Below are positions 34,964-42,921 of a stretch of 64,000 bases of DNA, one piece after another. Numbering within the stretch: the stretch's first letter is position 1; each line of letters opens with the position of its first letter. Both the position numbers and the translations under genes were made by a program. The notes under the pieces were generated by a model, which was given only the letters and a program-made list of their open reading frames with translations, did no database searches and was not told the origin of the DNA. The DNA comes from Halohasta litchfieldiae (lineage in GTDB: Archaea > Halobacteriota > Halobacteria > Halobacteriales > Haloferacaceae): NCBI RefSeq assembly GCF_002788215.1, contig NZ_CP024845.1, positions 1,612,001-1,676,000 of the forward strand, in the 5' to 3' direction.

Positions 34964-35482
34964 GAGCATGTCATAGAATCATTCACAGTCGAACAGCGAA
35001 CCACACAAAGTCAACGAGAAAAATTGATTTACGGATTGAACGAAGATTTGACAGTAATGCCCTCTACAATCAAGAAACTCGTATTCAATGAGCCAGCTGG
35101 CCGTCCCATGTCGCTTTTTTATTTCGGCATCGCAGTCGCCTTCCTCAGCCTGTACGTATTTTTCAAATGGGTCCTCGGTAGCGAAGATTTATTCTTGTTT
35201 CCACTCGTAATGGTGGTCGGAAACACGTTGCAGGGCATCGCTGAGTCACGTCCGGAGAGCCAGCGACAGACAGCCGGTGTACTTCGTCTCATCGTGATGT
35301 TCGTCTACCTGTCTGCTATCGTCGTTATCGTCTTCGTTCCCGAGTCAGCGTGTCATAGAAGCTATAGGCCCGCTTTCTGGCGATGTTAAATCAGTGGATT
35401 CGATCTCCAAGCCCCCACTTGAGCGTAAATGGCCCGATATCACTCAATGAACCGGCCATGAGATCTTTTCTATGACACGCTC
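34964..35482. mobile_element. Non-autonomous element related to the 21.8-kb IS
   Basis: Left end GAGCATGTCATAGAA (34964-34978); right end TTCTATGACACGCTC (35468-35482). Both match the termini of the IS at 21823 apart from one or two bases. CTGTCAAA occurs immediately before the left end (34956-34963) and at the right end (35482-35489), a likely 7-8 base target duplication. A third terminus, AGCGTGTCATAGAA at 35347-35360, pairs perfectly with the right end and marks a 136-base MITE-like unit nested at the right side. No transposase is encoded; the cargo is a small membrane-protein frame. Confidence 0.75.
35057..35389 (+). CDS. Small membrane protein whose end runs into a MITE-like repeat
   Basis: 110 residues from the ATG at 35057; a TTG at 35024 is the alternative. 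Three hydrophobic segments (SLFYFGIAVAFLSLYVFF, LFLFPLVMVVGNTL, LIVMFVYLSAIVVIVFV). The last 13 or so residues (CHRSYRPAFWRC) are encoded by the repeat starting at 35347, so the original C-terminus is lost or was very short. No family recognised. It lies wholly between terminal repeats of a mobile element, so it is either a passenger or a gene trapped by two insertions. Confidence 0.5.
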   Translation: MPSTIKKLVFNEPAGRPMSLFYFGIAVAFLSLYVFFKWVLGSEDLFLFPLVMVVGNTLQGIAESRPESQRQTAGVLRLIVMFVYLSAIVVIVFVPESACHRSYRPAFWRC

Positions 35483-35620
35483 TGTCAAATAAAACTGAAC
35501 TCGGCTGTGAACGGGCCGACGACCCCGTAGCCTCGAGTGACCGTTTTGCTCGTGGTAAGCGGGTGGATCGCTCTCATATCGGGGAATGATTAAGTAGACG
35601 GGCTGGGTTCACTCAGGCAG

Positions 35621-36745
35621 ATGTCGGATGATCCCGAGGAGATGCTGTCGTGGGACGAAACCGTGTTCCGTGACGAACACGTCTTCGAGATCGACTATCT
35701 CCCCGACGCCTTCCATCACCGCACCAGCCAACTGGAGAGCCTGAAATACGCCCTTCGGCCCGCGGTCAGAGGCTCCCGCCCGCTGAATACGATGATCCAA
35801 GGCCCACCGGGCACTGGCAAGACCACCGCCGTACAAAAACTGTTCGGCGAACTCGGCGGCCAAAGCGATATTCAGACCGTCCGGGTCAACTGCCAAGTCG
35901 ACTCCACCCGCTATGCGGTCTTTTCCCGCCTCTTTCAGGGCATCTTCGACTACGAACCACCCTCCTCGGGAATCTCATTTAAAAAGCTCTTTGGGCAGCT
36001 AACTGAGCGACTGGTCGACGACGAGGACGTCCTCATCGTCGCCCTCGACGATATCAACTACCTGTTTTACGAAAACGAGGCCAGCGATACGCTCGGCTCG
36101 TTGCTGCGTGCTCACGAAACCCACTCGGGGGTCAAAATCGGCGTCATCATCATCTCCTCGGATCTCTCGCTCGACGTGATCGACGAAATCGACACCCGCG
36201 TTCAGAGCGTCTTTCGTCCCGAGGAGATCTTTTTTCCCCGGTATTCGGTCGACGAGATCCACTCGATCCTCCGCGAGCGAGCCGACCGCGGTTTCCATCA
36301 GGACGTGATCAGCGACACGGAGCTTCAACGCGTCGCCGAACTCACTGCCGAGAGCGGTGATCTCCGCGTCGGGATCGATCTCCTGCGTCGGGCCGGACTC
36401 AACGCCGAGATGCGAGCCTCGCGGACCATTACCGGCGACGACATCGAGTCGGCCTACGAGAAATCCAAGCACGTCCACCTCTCACGGAGCCTACGCGGCC
36501 TCTCGGAGTCCGAGCGAGCACTCCTCGAAGTCCTCATCGATCACGACGGCAAGCAGGCCGGGGCGGTCTACGAAGCGTTCGAAGCCGTCACCGGGCTGGG
36601 ATACACGCGCTACTCGGAGTTGGTCAACAAACTCGACCAACTCGGGATTATCGATGCCAGCTACGCCGACGTGGAGGGTCGCGGCCGCTCGCGGGAACTC
36701 TCGCTGGAATACGATCCACAAGCCATTCTCGACCGATTAGACTGA
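35621..36745 (+). CDS. Orc1/Cdc6-type replication initiation ATPase
   Basis: 374 residues. Basic features of archaeal Orc1/Cdc6: YLPDAFHHRTSQLESLKYALRP at the start, Walker A GPPGTGKT, a Walker B reading VLIVALDDINYLF (DD in place of the usual DE), sensor segments, GDLRVGIDLLRRAGLNAE, and a C-terminal winged helix (from about 290, SESERALLEVLIDHDGKQAGAVYEAFE). The length and core-type composition distinguish it from the shorter accessory copy at 4.4 kb. I saw no haloarchaeal origin box in the 140 bases upstream, so an active origin at this gene is not supported by eye. Confidence 0.9.
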   Translation: MSDDPEEMLSWDETVFRDEHVFEIDYLPDAFHHRTSQLESLKYALRPAVRGSRPLNTMIQGPPGTGKTTAVQKLFGELGGQSDIQTVRVNCQVDSTRYAVFSRLFQGIFDYEPPSSGISFKKLFGQLTERLVDDEDVLIVALDDINYLFYENEASDTLGSLLRAHETHSGVKIGVIIISSDLSLDVIDEIDTRVQSVFRPEEIFFPRYSVDEIHSILRERADRGFHQDVISDTELQRVAELTAESGDLRVGIDLLRRAGLNAEMRASRTITGDDIESAYEKSKHVHLSRSLRGLSESERALLEVLIDHDGKQAGAVYEAFEAVTGLGYTRYSELVNKLDQLGIIDASYADVEGRGRSRELSLEYDPQAILDRLD

Positions 36746-36800
36746 GCCGTGGTGAACCACGACCGGTAGCTGTTTGAAGGACCCACACACAGCACAAGCC

Positions 36801-37493
36801 ATGAAGTCGACAGGTGGAAGCGACGCGGCCAAGCGTCGCGCTGGGGAGGCCGCGGCCGAACAGGTAACCGACGGAATGGCAGTCGGCCTCGGCACCGGAA
36901 GCACAGCAGCCCACGCAATCGATGCGCTGGGCAGGGCAGTCGACGCCGGACTCGATATCGTCGGCGTCCCGACCTCGTTTGCTAGCCGCCAGTGTGCCAT
37001 CGACCGGGGAATTCCCATCGCCGACCTCGACGAGGTCGACGGGCTCGATATCGCCATCGACGGCGCAGATCAGATCGTTGCGGAGTCCGGAGACTGTATC
37101 AAGGGTGGCGGTGCGGCCCACACCAGAGAGAAAATCGTCGCCGCCGCAAGCGAGGAACTCCTGATCGTTGTCGATCCAACCAAAGTCGCCGAGACGCTGG
37201 ACCACACCGTCGCTATCGAAGTGATTCCAGCAGCCCGTACTGGCGTCGAAGCGGCAGTCGAGGGGCTGGACGGGACGCCAACGCTCCGCCAAGCATCGGA
37301 CAAAGACGGCCCAGTGATCACTGACAACGGGAACCTCGTGGTCGACGCCGACTTTGGGTCAATCGACGACTCCGCGGGGCTGGCGGCCTCGCTGTCGCAA
37401 GTTCCCGGCGTTGTCGAACACGGGCTGTTCGTCGACTACACGAGTGCGGTCTACATCGGCAGTGAGGATGGCGTTTCTGAGACACGCTACTGA
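36801..37493 (+). CDS. rpiA: Ribose-5-phosphate isomerase A
   Basis: 230 residues from the ATG at 36801. Family motifs are present: GLGTGSTAAHAIDALG, VGVPTSFASR, DGLDIAIDGADQI, IKGGGAAHTREKIV, EVIPAA. It interconverts ribose 5-phosphate and ribulose 5-phosphate, supplying ribose 5-phosphate for the PRPP synthase, hisG and pyrE products encoded further right. Starts 55 bases after the Orc gene on the same strand, possibly co-transcribed. Confidence 0.94.
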   Translation: MKSTGGSDAAKRRAGEAAAEQVTDGMAVGLGTGSTAAHAIDALGRAVDAGLDIVGVPTSFASRQCAIDRGIPIADLDEVDGLDIAIDGADQIVAESGDCIKGGGAAHTREKIVAAASEELLIVVDPTKVAETLDHTVAIEVIPAARTGVEAAVEGLDGTPTLRQASDKDGPVITDNGNLVVDADFGSIDDSAGLAASLSQVPGVVEHGLFVDYTSAVYIGSEDGVSETRY

Positions 37494-37592
37494 TCAACAG
37501 GACGCGTGTTCGGCCAAATCAGTAGCGACACGGTCGACGAGCCAACGGCTCAGTAGCCAGCAGTCGAAAAAAAACGGGGATCGGTCGAGACC

Positions 37593-37760
37593 TTACAGGT
37601 CGCGCGGCTGGACCGTCTTCCGGTCGTTGTCTTCGGCTCGTCGAGCTGCGTCTTCGAGGAGCTCCTCGACTTCCGCGTCGAGTGCGTCGTAGAAATCCGA
37701 AGCTACGTTTTTGTCGCTCAGCGCTTCTTTAACGGCTGCTTTGACGATAAGATCTGCCAT
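37593..37760 (-). CDS. Histone-fold mini-protein (DUF1931-like)
   Basis: 55 residues: MADLIVKAAVKEALSDKNVA opens a helix-loop-helix pattern like a single histone fold, followed by SDFYDALDAEVEELLEDAARRAEDN and the ending KTVQPRDL, which mirrors the last histone helix and strand (K-T-V-x-x-x-D-L). I assign it to the DUF1931/histone-like group. It would dimerise; DNA binding is uncertain because the surface is acidic. Single gene with its own promoter side; convergent with rpiA. Confidence 0.78.
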   Translation of the reverse strand: MADLIVKAAVKEALSDKNVASDFYDALDAEVEELLEDAARRAEDNDRKTVQPRDL

Positions 37761-37943
37761 GCAACGTGTCGTACCGAGTCCTGCTTAATAAGGGTTGTTA
37801 TGTATTTCGTGGGCAAACCGGCTTGACGGCAGTTTCGACCCCTGTATGACCCAAATTATGAATGTCGATGATGGCTGTTTCGCCACTATTATATACGCTG
37901 GACGAACGACAGCTACGACTCATTGGAGAACAGTACAAAAACC

Positions 37944-38723
37944 ATGAAAGAGACGCTTGAGGCAGTTGCGGCGGGCGAGCTGTCGGTGTCTGCCGCCGAG
38001 GCGCGGCTGTCTGGCTACGCAACGACAACCTCGGGCCGGTTCGATGCAGCCCGCGAGACACGACGCGGTATCCCGGAGGCCATCCTCGCGGAAGGCAAGC
38101 GCCCCGAGGAGGTCGTCGACCTCTGCGAAACGGCTGTCGAAACGGCGGGTCGCGCGCTCGTCACCAGAGCCGACGGAGACAGCAGCGAGGCCGTCGAGAC
38201 CGCTTTTAAACACACAGAAGCCACCGTCAGCGTCGACGACCGCGCAGGGACGATCATCGTCACTGGCGAAGCCTTCGACCAGCCCGAACTCACAGCCAAG
38301 GTCTGTATCGTCACCGGTGGCACCGCCGACTACCCTGTTGCTGGTGAGGCCCGTGCCCTCGTCAAAGCGGCGGGTGCCGACTGCACGATTATACAGGATA
38401 TCGGCGTCGCTAACATCGACCGCCTCTTTGATCAACTGGAGACGATCCGGGAGGCTGATGTCGTTATCGCAGTCGCTGGCCGCGAGGGAGCACTCCCGAC
38501 AGTCGTCGCCGGACAGGTCGACTGCCCGGTGATCGGCGTCCCGGTGTCGACGGGGTACGGACACGGCGGCGAGGGCGAAGCCGCCCTCGCGGGACTGCTG
38601 CAGTCCTGTACCGCGCTGTCGGTCGTCAACATCGACGCCGGATTCACCGCCGGGGCACAGGCCGCACTGATCGCTCGGCAGGTCGACGCCGTGAAGAATC
38701 GTGACCAACAGTCTGGTAACTAG
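37944..38723 (+). CDS. larB: LarB: pyridinium carboxylase of nickel-pincer cofactor synthesis
   Basis: 259 residues from the ATG at 37944. N-terminal helices (LEAVAAGELSVSAAEARL) and a C-terminal AIR-carboxylase-like (PurE) domain: IVTGGTADYPVAGEA, VVIAVAGREGALPTVVAGQVDCPVIGVPVSTGYG, and the Gly-rich ending. LarB carboxylates nicotinic acid adenine dinucleotide in the first step to the nickel pincer nucleotide used by lactate racemase-type enzymes. larC, larE and a larA-like gene are not in this window. TATTATATAC about 55 bases upstream is the likely TATA region. Confidence 0.9.
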   Translation: MKETLEAVAAGELSVSAAEARLSGYATTTSGRFDAARETRRGIPEAILAEGKRPEEVVDLCETAVETAGRALVTRADGDSSEAVETAFKHTEATVSVDDRAGTIIVTGEAFDQPELTAKVCIVTGGTADYPVAGEARALVKAAGADCTIIQDIGVANIDRLFDQLETIREADVVIAVAGREGALPTVVAGQVDCPVIGVPVSTGYGHGGEGEAALAGLLQSCTALSVVNIDAGFTAGAQAALIARQVDAVKNRDQQSGN

Positions 38724-38767
38724 ACATATAGTATATTGTACATAACCTGAAGAAGAGTATTTGGTCG

Positions 38768-38783
38768 GTCAGCGCCTACAGTA
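38768..38783 (+). promoter_or_regulatory. Shared promoter-proximal sequence, copy 1
   Basis: GTCAGCGCCTACAGTA, 31 bases before the ATG of a small zinc-finger gene and preceded by a TATA-like TATTTG about 10 bases earlier. The same 16 bases occur at 44417-44432 at the equivalent promoter position of a SWIM zinc-finger gene. It probably covers the start-site region and may bind a common regulator. Confidence 0.5.
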
Positions 38784-38813
38784 GTTACCGGTATGCAGTG
38801 AAGCCGGGAGTAT

Positions 38814-38960
38814 ATGTCACGTTGCGATCATTGCGGGTCCCACGTTTCGGACCGTTTCGTTCGGGTGTTTGCCGACGAGTTCGGACAGGTGTTTGCCTGC
38901 CCATCCTACTCGGCTAACGCCGGAATCGCCGAAGCCGCCCGAGAACGAACCCGCACATAG
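38814..38960 (+). CDS. Small zinc-finger-like protein (DUF7563-like) with a degenerate second knuckle
   Basis: 48 residues: MSRCDHCGSHVSDRFVRVFA opens with a CxxC knuckle as in the haloarchaeal DUF7563 mini zinc fingers, but the second knuckle reads CPSY where CPxC is expected, so four-Cys zinc binding is not possible unless another ligand substitutes. Core-type codon use. The start is supported by TATATG context and the upstream element. Function unknown. Confidence 0.6.
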   Translation: MSRCDHCGSHVSDRFVRVFADEFGQVFACPSYSANAGIAEAARERTRT

Positions 38961-39078
38961 GGGGATCGTGAACCGTCCGTTGAACAGCCACGAGCCACTG
39001 GGGGAACCGACACTGTCGGTCAGTGGCCGATTTTTCCAGACACGAAACAGCTTTTCGGCCAGTGGAGCCATACCACCC

Positions 39079-39348
39079 ATGAGCGACCACTACGTCTACA
39101 TTCTCCGCTGTGCCGACGACACCTTTTATACAGGATACACGACCGATCCGAACCGTCGACTGGCCGAACACAACGCTGGCGAGGGGGCGAAGTATACACG
39201 CGGACGAACGCCGGTCGAACTCGTCTACTGGGAGTCCTACGACACCAAATCCGAGGCGATGAGCCGGGAGTACGAGATCAAACAGTTCCGTCGATCCGAA
39301 AAAACACGGCTTATCGAAACCAGTACTCCATCAAAATATGATATATAA
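39079..39348 (+). CDS. GIY-YIG nuclease (UPF0213/YhbQ type)
   Basis: 89 residues from the ATG at 39079. The GIY-YIG core is present as YVYILRCADDTFYTGYTTDPNRRLAEHN, followed by the conserved Arg and the Glu in EAMSREYEIKQFRRSEK. Small stand-alone GIY-YIG proteins of this size resemble bacterial YhbQ and the SLX1 catalytic domain. Likely a structure-specific DNA endonuclease in repair or recombination. Confidence 0.9.
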   Translation: MSDHYVYILRCADDTFYTGYTTDPNRRLAEHNAGEGAKYTRGRTPVELVYWESYDTKSEAMSREYEIKQFRRSEKTRLIETSTPSKYDI

Positions 39349-39399
39349 GAAGCAATAGCTACCTCACACCTTTTTATCAGTTGGGATAGGAGATAATGT

Positions 39400-40773
39400 A
39401 TGGATAAAATTTCCTTTGGAACGGATGGGTGGCGCGCCACCCTGGACGTGTTCACCGATGAACGAGTCCGCATCGTCGGCGAGGCAGTAGCGACCTACCT
39501 CGAAGACGAGGGGTACACCGACCCCGTCATCATCGGCTACGATGCCCGGGAGACTTCGCCCGGCTTCGCCGAGAGCCTCGCCGAGATCATGGCCGGTCAC
39601 GGCTTCGACGTCCTGCTGCCCAAGCGAGACTGCCCGACCCCCGTGATTGCGTATGCAATCGTCGACCGAGGCCTCTCCTGTGCGCTGATGGTCACCGCCT
39701 CGCACAACCCGCCCGAATACAACGGCGTCAAGTTCATTCCCGAAGACGGCGCACCCGCACTGCCGGACCGAACTGAGAAGATCGAGGCCAACCTCGCCGA
39801 ACCCGACCTGCTGCCCGCCGAGGAGTGGGGCGAAATCAACGAGATCGATCCGATTCCGAGCCACGCCGACCACGCGACCGACCTCGTCGGCGAGGATCTG
39901 TCGGATCTCACCATCGTCTACGACGCGATCTACGGCAGCGGTCAGGGTGTCACCGACGCGTTGCTCGAATCGGCCGGTGCGGAGGTTATCAGAAACCGCT
40001 GTGAGCGGGACCCGACGTTCGGCGGCGGCTCGCCCGAACCGAGTCCGAGCAACCTCCAAGAACTCGCCGACGCAGTCGACGAACACGACGCGGATATCGG
40101 GATCGCCAACGATGGCGACTCCGACCGGATCGCCATCTGCACCCCCGAACGTGGCTATCTCGACGAGAACCTCTTCTTTGCAGCCGTCTACGACTACCTG
40201 CTCGAATCCGACTCCGGTCCCGCCGTGCGGTCGGTCTCGACCACCTTCCTCATCGACCGGATCGCCGAGGCAAACGGCGAAGAGGTCGTCGAGGTGCCGG
40301 TCGGCTTCAAATGGATCGGCAAAGCGATGGGCGAAACCGACGCCCTCATCGGCGGCGAAGAGTCCGGCGGCTTCTCTATCCGTGGTCACATCCGCGAGAA
40401 AGACGGTGTGCTGATGGCGTTGCTGGCTGGCGCGGTGACCGCGGCCAAACCACTCGACGAGCGCGTCGACAAACTCCTCGACGAACACGGCGAGATCCAC
40501 GCCAGCAAACGCAGCGTGGCCTGTCCCGATGACCAGAAGGAACGCGTGCTGTCGGACCTCTCGGATCACATCCCCGAGTCAGTCGCTGGCTCGGCGGTCG
40601 CCAACACGGTGACTCTCGATGGGTTCAAACTCCTGCTTGAGGACGGCTCGTGGCTCCTCATTCGACCCAGTGGGACCGAACCCAAACTGCGGGTTTACGG
40701 CGAGGCCGGAAGTCCCGAGCGACTCGAAACGCTGCTCGATGCGGGCGTCGACCTCGTCGAACCACTCGTATAG
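39400..40773 (+). CDS. Phosphohexomutase (phosphoglucomutase/phosphomannomutase family)
   Basis: 457 residues, four-domain alpha-D-phosphohexomutase. FGTDGWRA at the start, phosphoserine loop VTASHNP (Ser101), magnesium loop IANDGDSDRIAI, sugar loop GGEESGGFSIRGH and phosphate loop RPSGTEPKLRVYGEA. It moves phosphate between C1 and C6 of glucose, mannose or glucosamine phosphates; the exact sugar cannot be read from the motifs. The start is supported by the motif at residue 5. A TTTTTATC stretch just upstream is the probable TATA box. Confidence 0.92.
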   Translation: MDKISFGTDGWRATLDVFTDERVRIVGEAVATYLEDEGYTDPVIIGYDARETSPGFAESLAEIMAGHGFDVLLPKRDCPTPVIAYAIVDRGLSCALMVTASHNPPEYNGVKFIPEDGAPALPDRTEKIEANLAEPDLLPAEEWGEINEIDPIPSHADHATDLVGEDLSDLTIVYDAIYGSGQGVTDALLESAGAEVIRNRCERDPTFGGGSPEPSPSNLQELADAVDEHDADIGIANDGDSDRIAICTPERGYLDENLFFAAVYDYLLESDSGPAVRSVSTTFLIDRIAEANGEEVVEVPVGFKWIGKAMGETDALIGGEESGGFSIRGHIREKDGVLMALLAGAVTAAKPLDERVDKLLDEHGEIHASKRSVACPDDQKERVLSDLSDHIPESVAGSAVANTVTLDGFKLLLEDGSWLLIRPSGTEPKLRVYGEAGSPERLETLLDAGVDLVEPLV

Positions 40774-40869
40774 AGACCGAGGGAGACCACTGCAGAATGG
40801 ACCGTCCTGTTCGATTGAAACTACCGAACCGGATGCCTTTTTATCGGGGGATTCCGTAGAACGAGTTAT

Positions 40870-41613
40870 ATGTTCAAGGCCATCGTGAGTGCCGATACGC
40901 TCACAGACGCGCTCGATTCAGTGAGCGTGCTGGTAGACGAGTGTAAGATCCGCCTCAACGAGGAAGAGTTCTCTATTCGTGCGGTCGACCCCGCCAACGT
41001 CGGTATGGTCGACCTCTCGCTGGACGCGGCGGCGTTCGAATCCTACGAGGCCGACGGCGGCGTCATCGGCGTCAATCTCGGTCGACTCGAAGACATCGCC
41101 GGGATGGCAAACAGCGGCGACCTCATCCGGCTCGAACTCAACGAGGAGACCCGCAAGCTCCACATCCAGATCGACGGCCTCTCCTACACGCTGGCGCTGA
41201 TCGACCCCGACTCGATCCGCCAAGAGCCCGACATTCCGGATCTCGACCTCCCCGCACAGGTCGTTCTCGAAGGCAGCCAGCTCAACCGCGGGATCACGGC
41301 CGCCGACATGGTGAGCGACCACATCTCGCTGCGCGTCGACGAAAGCGAGGAGGCCTTCTATATCGAGGCCGAGGGCGATACCGACGACGTCGACCTCAAA
41401 CTCACAAACGAGGATCTGATCGATCTCCGCGCGGGGGCGGCCAACTCGCTGTTCTCGCTGGACTACCTGAAGGATATGAATAAGGCGATTCCGAAAGCCA
41501 CCGAAGTGACCGTGGACCTCGGCGAGGAGTTCCCTGTCAAACTCCACTACGAGTTCGCCGAAGGACTGGGCCACGTCACCTACATGCTCGCGCCGCGCAT
41601 CCAGAGCGACTAG
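40870..41613 (+). CDS. pcn: PCNA, DNA polymerase sliding clamp
   Basis: 247 residues, the standard PCNA length. It opens [32 protein letters not shown], has the [16 protein letters not shown] loop region, the interdomain connector with [13 protein letters not shown], and ends [13 protein letters not shown]. The homotrimeric ring tethers polymerase, FEN1 and ligase to DNA. Surface residues are strongly acidic, as in other haloarchaeal PCNAs. A TTTTTATC TATA-like box precedes it. priL lies 1.3 kb downstream. Confidence 0.96.
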   Translation: MFKAIVSADTLTDALDSVSVLVDECKIRLNEEEFSIRAVDPANVGMVDLSLDAAAFESYEADGGVIGVNLGRLEDIAGMANSGDLIRLELNEETRKLHIQIDGLSYTLALIDPDSIRQEPDIPDLDLPAQVVLEGSQLNRGITAADMVSDHISLRVDESEEAFYIEAEGDTDDVDLKLTNEDLIDLRAGAANSLFSLDYLKDMNKAIPKATEVTVDLGEEFPVKLHYEFAEGLGHVTYMLAPRIQSD

Positions 41614-41746
41614 GCACGCAGTTTTCAGCCTCGTTTTAGGAACCAAGTGACACCTATCCGTACCGATTCTGGAGATAGTCGACTTTTATAACCGATCAGT
41701 AGCTCCGAAATCACGCCTTTAAGTGTGGCAGTGGTAGCGATAGGGT

Positions 41747-41992
41747 GTGGCAACGACACTAACCGACGCTGACGAATCGAAACCGGTCACAAACGCCAGC
41801 GGCGAACGTGTAGGCCGCGTTGTCGCCGTCAGGGATAACGCAGCCCATGTCGACCCCGACCCCGGACTCACCGAGGAGTTCCTGTCGATGCTCGGCTGGG
41901 CCGAACCCGATGAACACAGCGATACCTACGCCCTCAACTCGGAGGCGGTCGCAGCAATCACCGACGACGAGATTCGGCTCAAGGAGTTCTGA
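41747..41992 (+). CDS. PRC-barrel-like small protein
   Basis: 81 residues from a GTG at 41747. The pattern VTNASGERVGRVVAVRDNAAHVDPDPG followed by ITDDEIRLKEF resembles a PRC-barrel, a small beta fold found in RNA-binding and photosynthetic proteins; the match is by eye. TTTTATAACC at 41683-41692 is a good TATA box. The stop codon directly abuts the next ATG at 41993, so the two genes form an operon with likely translational coupling. Confidence 0.7.
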   Translation: MATTLTDADESKPVTNASGERVGRVVAVRDNAAHVDPDPGLTEEFLSMLGWAEPDEHSDTYALNSEAVAAITDDEIRLKEF

Positions 41993-42199
41993 ATGCTCAA
42001 CGCAGTCGGTTTCGCAGTCGACAGCTTCGGGGCGACACCGATCCAGAGTGGGTTTCTCCGATATGCGCTGGTGTTTTTCGTCCTCGCCATCGTCGCCGGA
42101 GTCGTCGGCTTCCGTAACGTAGCCGGGGTTTCGATGGAGATCGCCAGAATCTTCGTGCTCATCTTCATCGTGTTGGCCGTTCTTAGTCTCCTCCTGTGA
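41993..42199 (+). CDS. DUF1328-like small membrane protein
   Basis: 68 residues with two hydrophobic helices (YALVFFVLAIVAGVVGFRNVAG and EIARIFVLIFIVLAVLSLLL). The F-x-V-A-I-V-A-G-V-x-G-F-x-x-V-A-G pattern is typical of DUF1328/YtjA, a tiny inner membrane protein of unknown function. Follows the PRC-barrel-like gene without spacing. A palindromic hairpin lies directly beyond its stop. Confidence 0.85.
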   Translation: MLNAVGFAVDSFGATPIQSGFLRYALVFFVLAIVAGVVGFRNVAGVSMEIARIFVLIFIVLAVLSLLL

Positions 42200-42208
42200 G
42201 CGACCGCT

Positions 42209-42232
42209 AGTAGCCACCGACTACCGGTGGCG
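42209..42232. terminator. Palindrome between convergent genes
   Basis: GTAG...CTAC and CCACCG-ACTAC-CGGTGG pairings make a stable hairpin at the junction of the DUF1328-like gene and the convergent zinc-ribbon gene, whose stop codon it contains. A close relative is found at several other gene ends in this window. Confidence 0.5.
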
Positions 42233-42844
42233 GTCGATCACGGCTTTGGCCTCATTGCCGGCCTGTTTCCAGCCGTAGCCCGCATCGTAGACGTGGCGCT
42301 TGCTCTCGACGAGCGTCTCGGGCGAGGACTCCTCGAAGCCGCCGCGGTCCCACGTCCCCGACTCCCGGAGCCACTCACAGACGTTGGCCTTGGTTTCGGC
42401 CCACGAGAGGTCGACCATCTCGTACCACGCGATCATCGCAAACACCGCGTGGTCGTGACAGCCCGGAATCGAGCCGTACTCGTAGATAGTCCGCATCGGT
42501 TCGATGGTCGGCTCCGAGACGAGTTCCTTGTACTCTGCCGCAGTCAGCAGTCGCAGGGTTCCGTCGTCATCCTGTTCGACCCGGCTAATCGCTTTAAGCG
42601 TCTCAAGGGCAGCTTTGTGGAGTTCGCCCCACTCGCCGTGGATCGACTCACGAAGCGTCGACTCAGTGAGCGTGTCGTCGGGACCAGTGGCCGACAACAC
42701 CGCCAGACAGTCGGTGTAGGCTTTCTCGATGGTGGGCCAGGCCATCCCCTCGAACCGGCAGTCGAGCTCGTGGAGGCTGTTTGTCGTCCGGCAGTCCGGG
42801 CAGGGGTAGCTGAAACGCGGCACTACCGGTGACTCAGTCGCCAC
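42221..42844 (-). CDS. Zinc-ribbon haloarchaeal protein, unknown function
   Basis: 207 residues. The N-terminus carries CPDCRTTNSLHELDCRF, a likely zinc site (two Cys, a His and a further Cys). The rest is soluble and helical, with VEQDDDGTLRLLTAAEYKELVSEPTIEPMRTIYEYGSIPGCHDHAVFAMIAWYEMVDL and a Trp-rich C-terminal part; the PGCHDH pair could be a second metal site. No recognised family. It is divergent from priL with 77 bases between, so it may share the promoter region and a replication-linked context. Confidence 0.72.
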   Translation of the reverse strand: MATESPVVPRFSYPCPDCRTTNSLHELDCRFEGMAWPTIEKAYTDCLAVLSATGPDDTLTESTLRESIHGEWGELHKAALETLKAISRVEQDDDGTLRLLTAAEYKELVSEPTIEPMRTIYEYGSIPGCHDHAVFAMIAWYEMVDLSWAETKANVCEWLRESGTWDRGGFEESSPETLVESKRHVYDAGYGWKQAGNEAKAVIDRHR

Positions 42845-42921
42845 CCCATTATAGCTTCCGTGGTTTCGGTGCCGGTCGACCGTCGGGCTTATTCATTCTG
42901 CAATGAAAGTCGGCGGTAATC

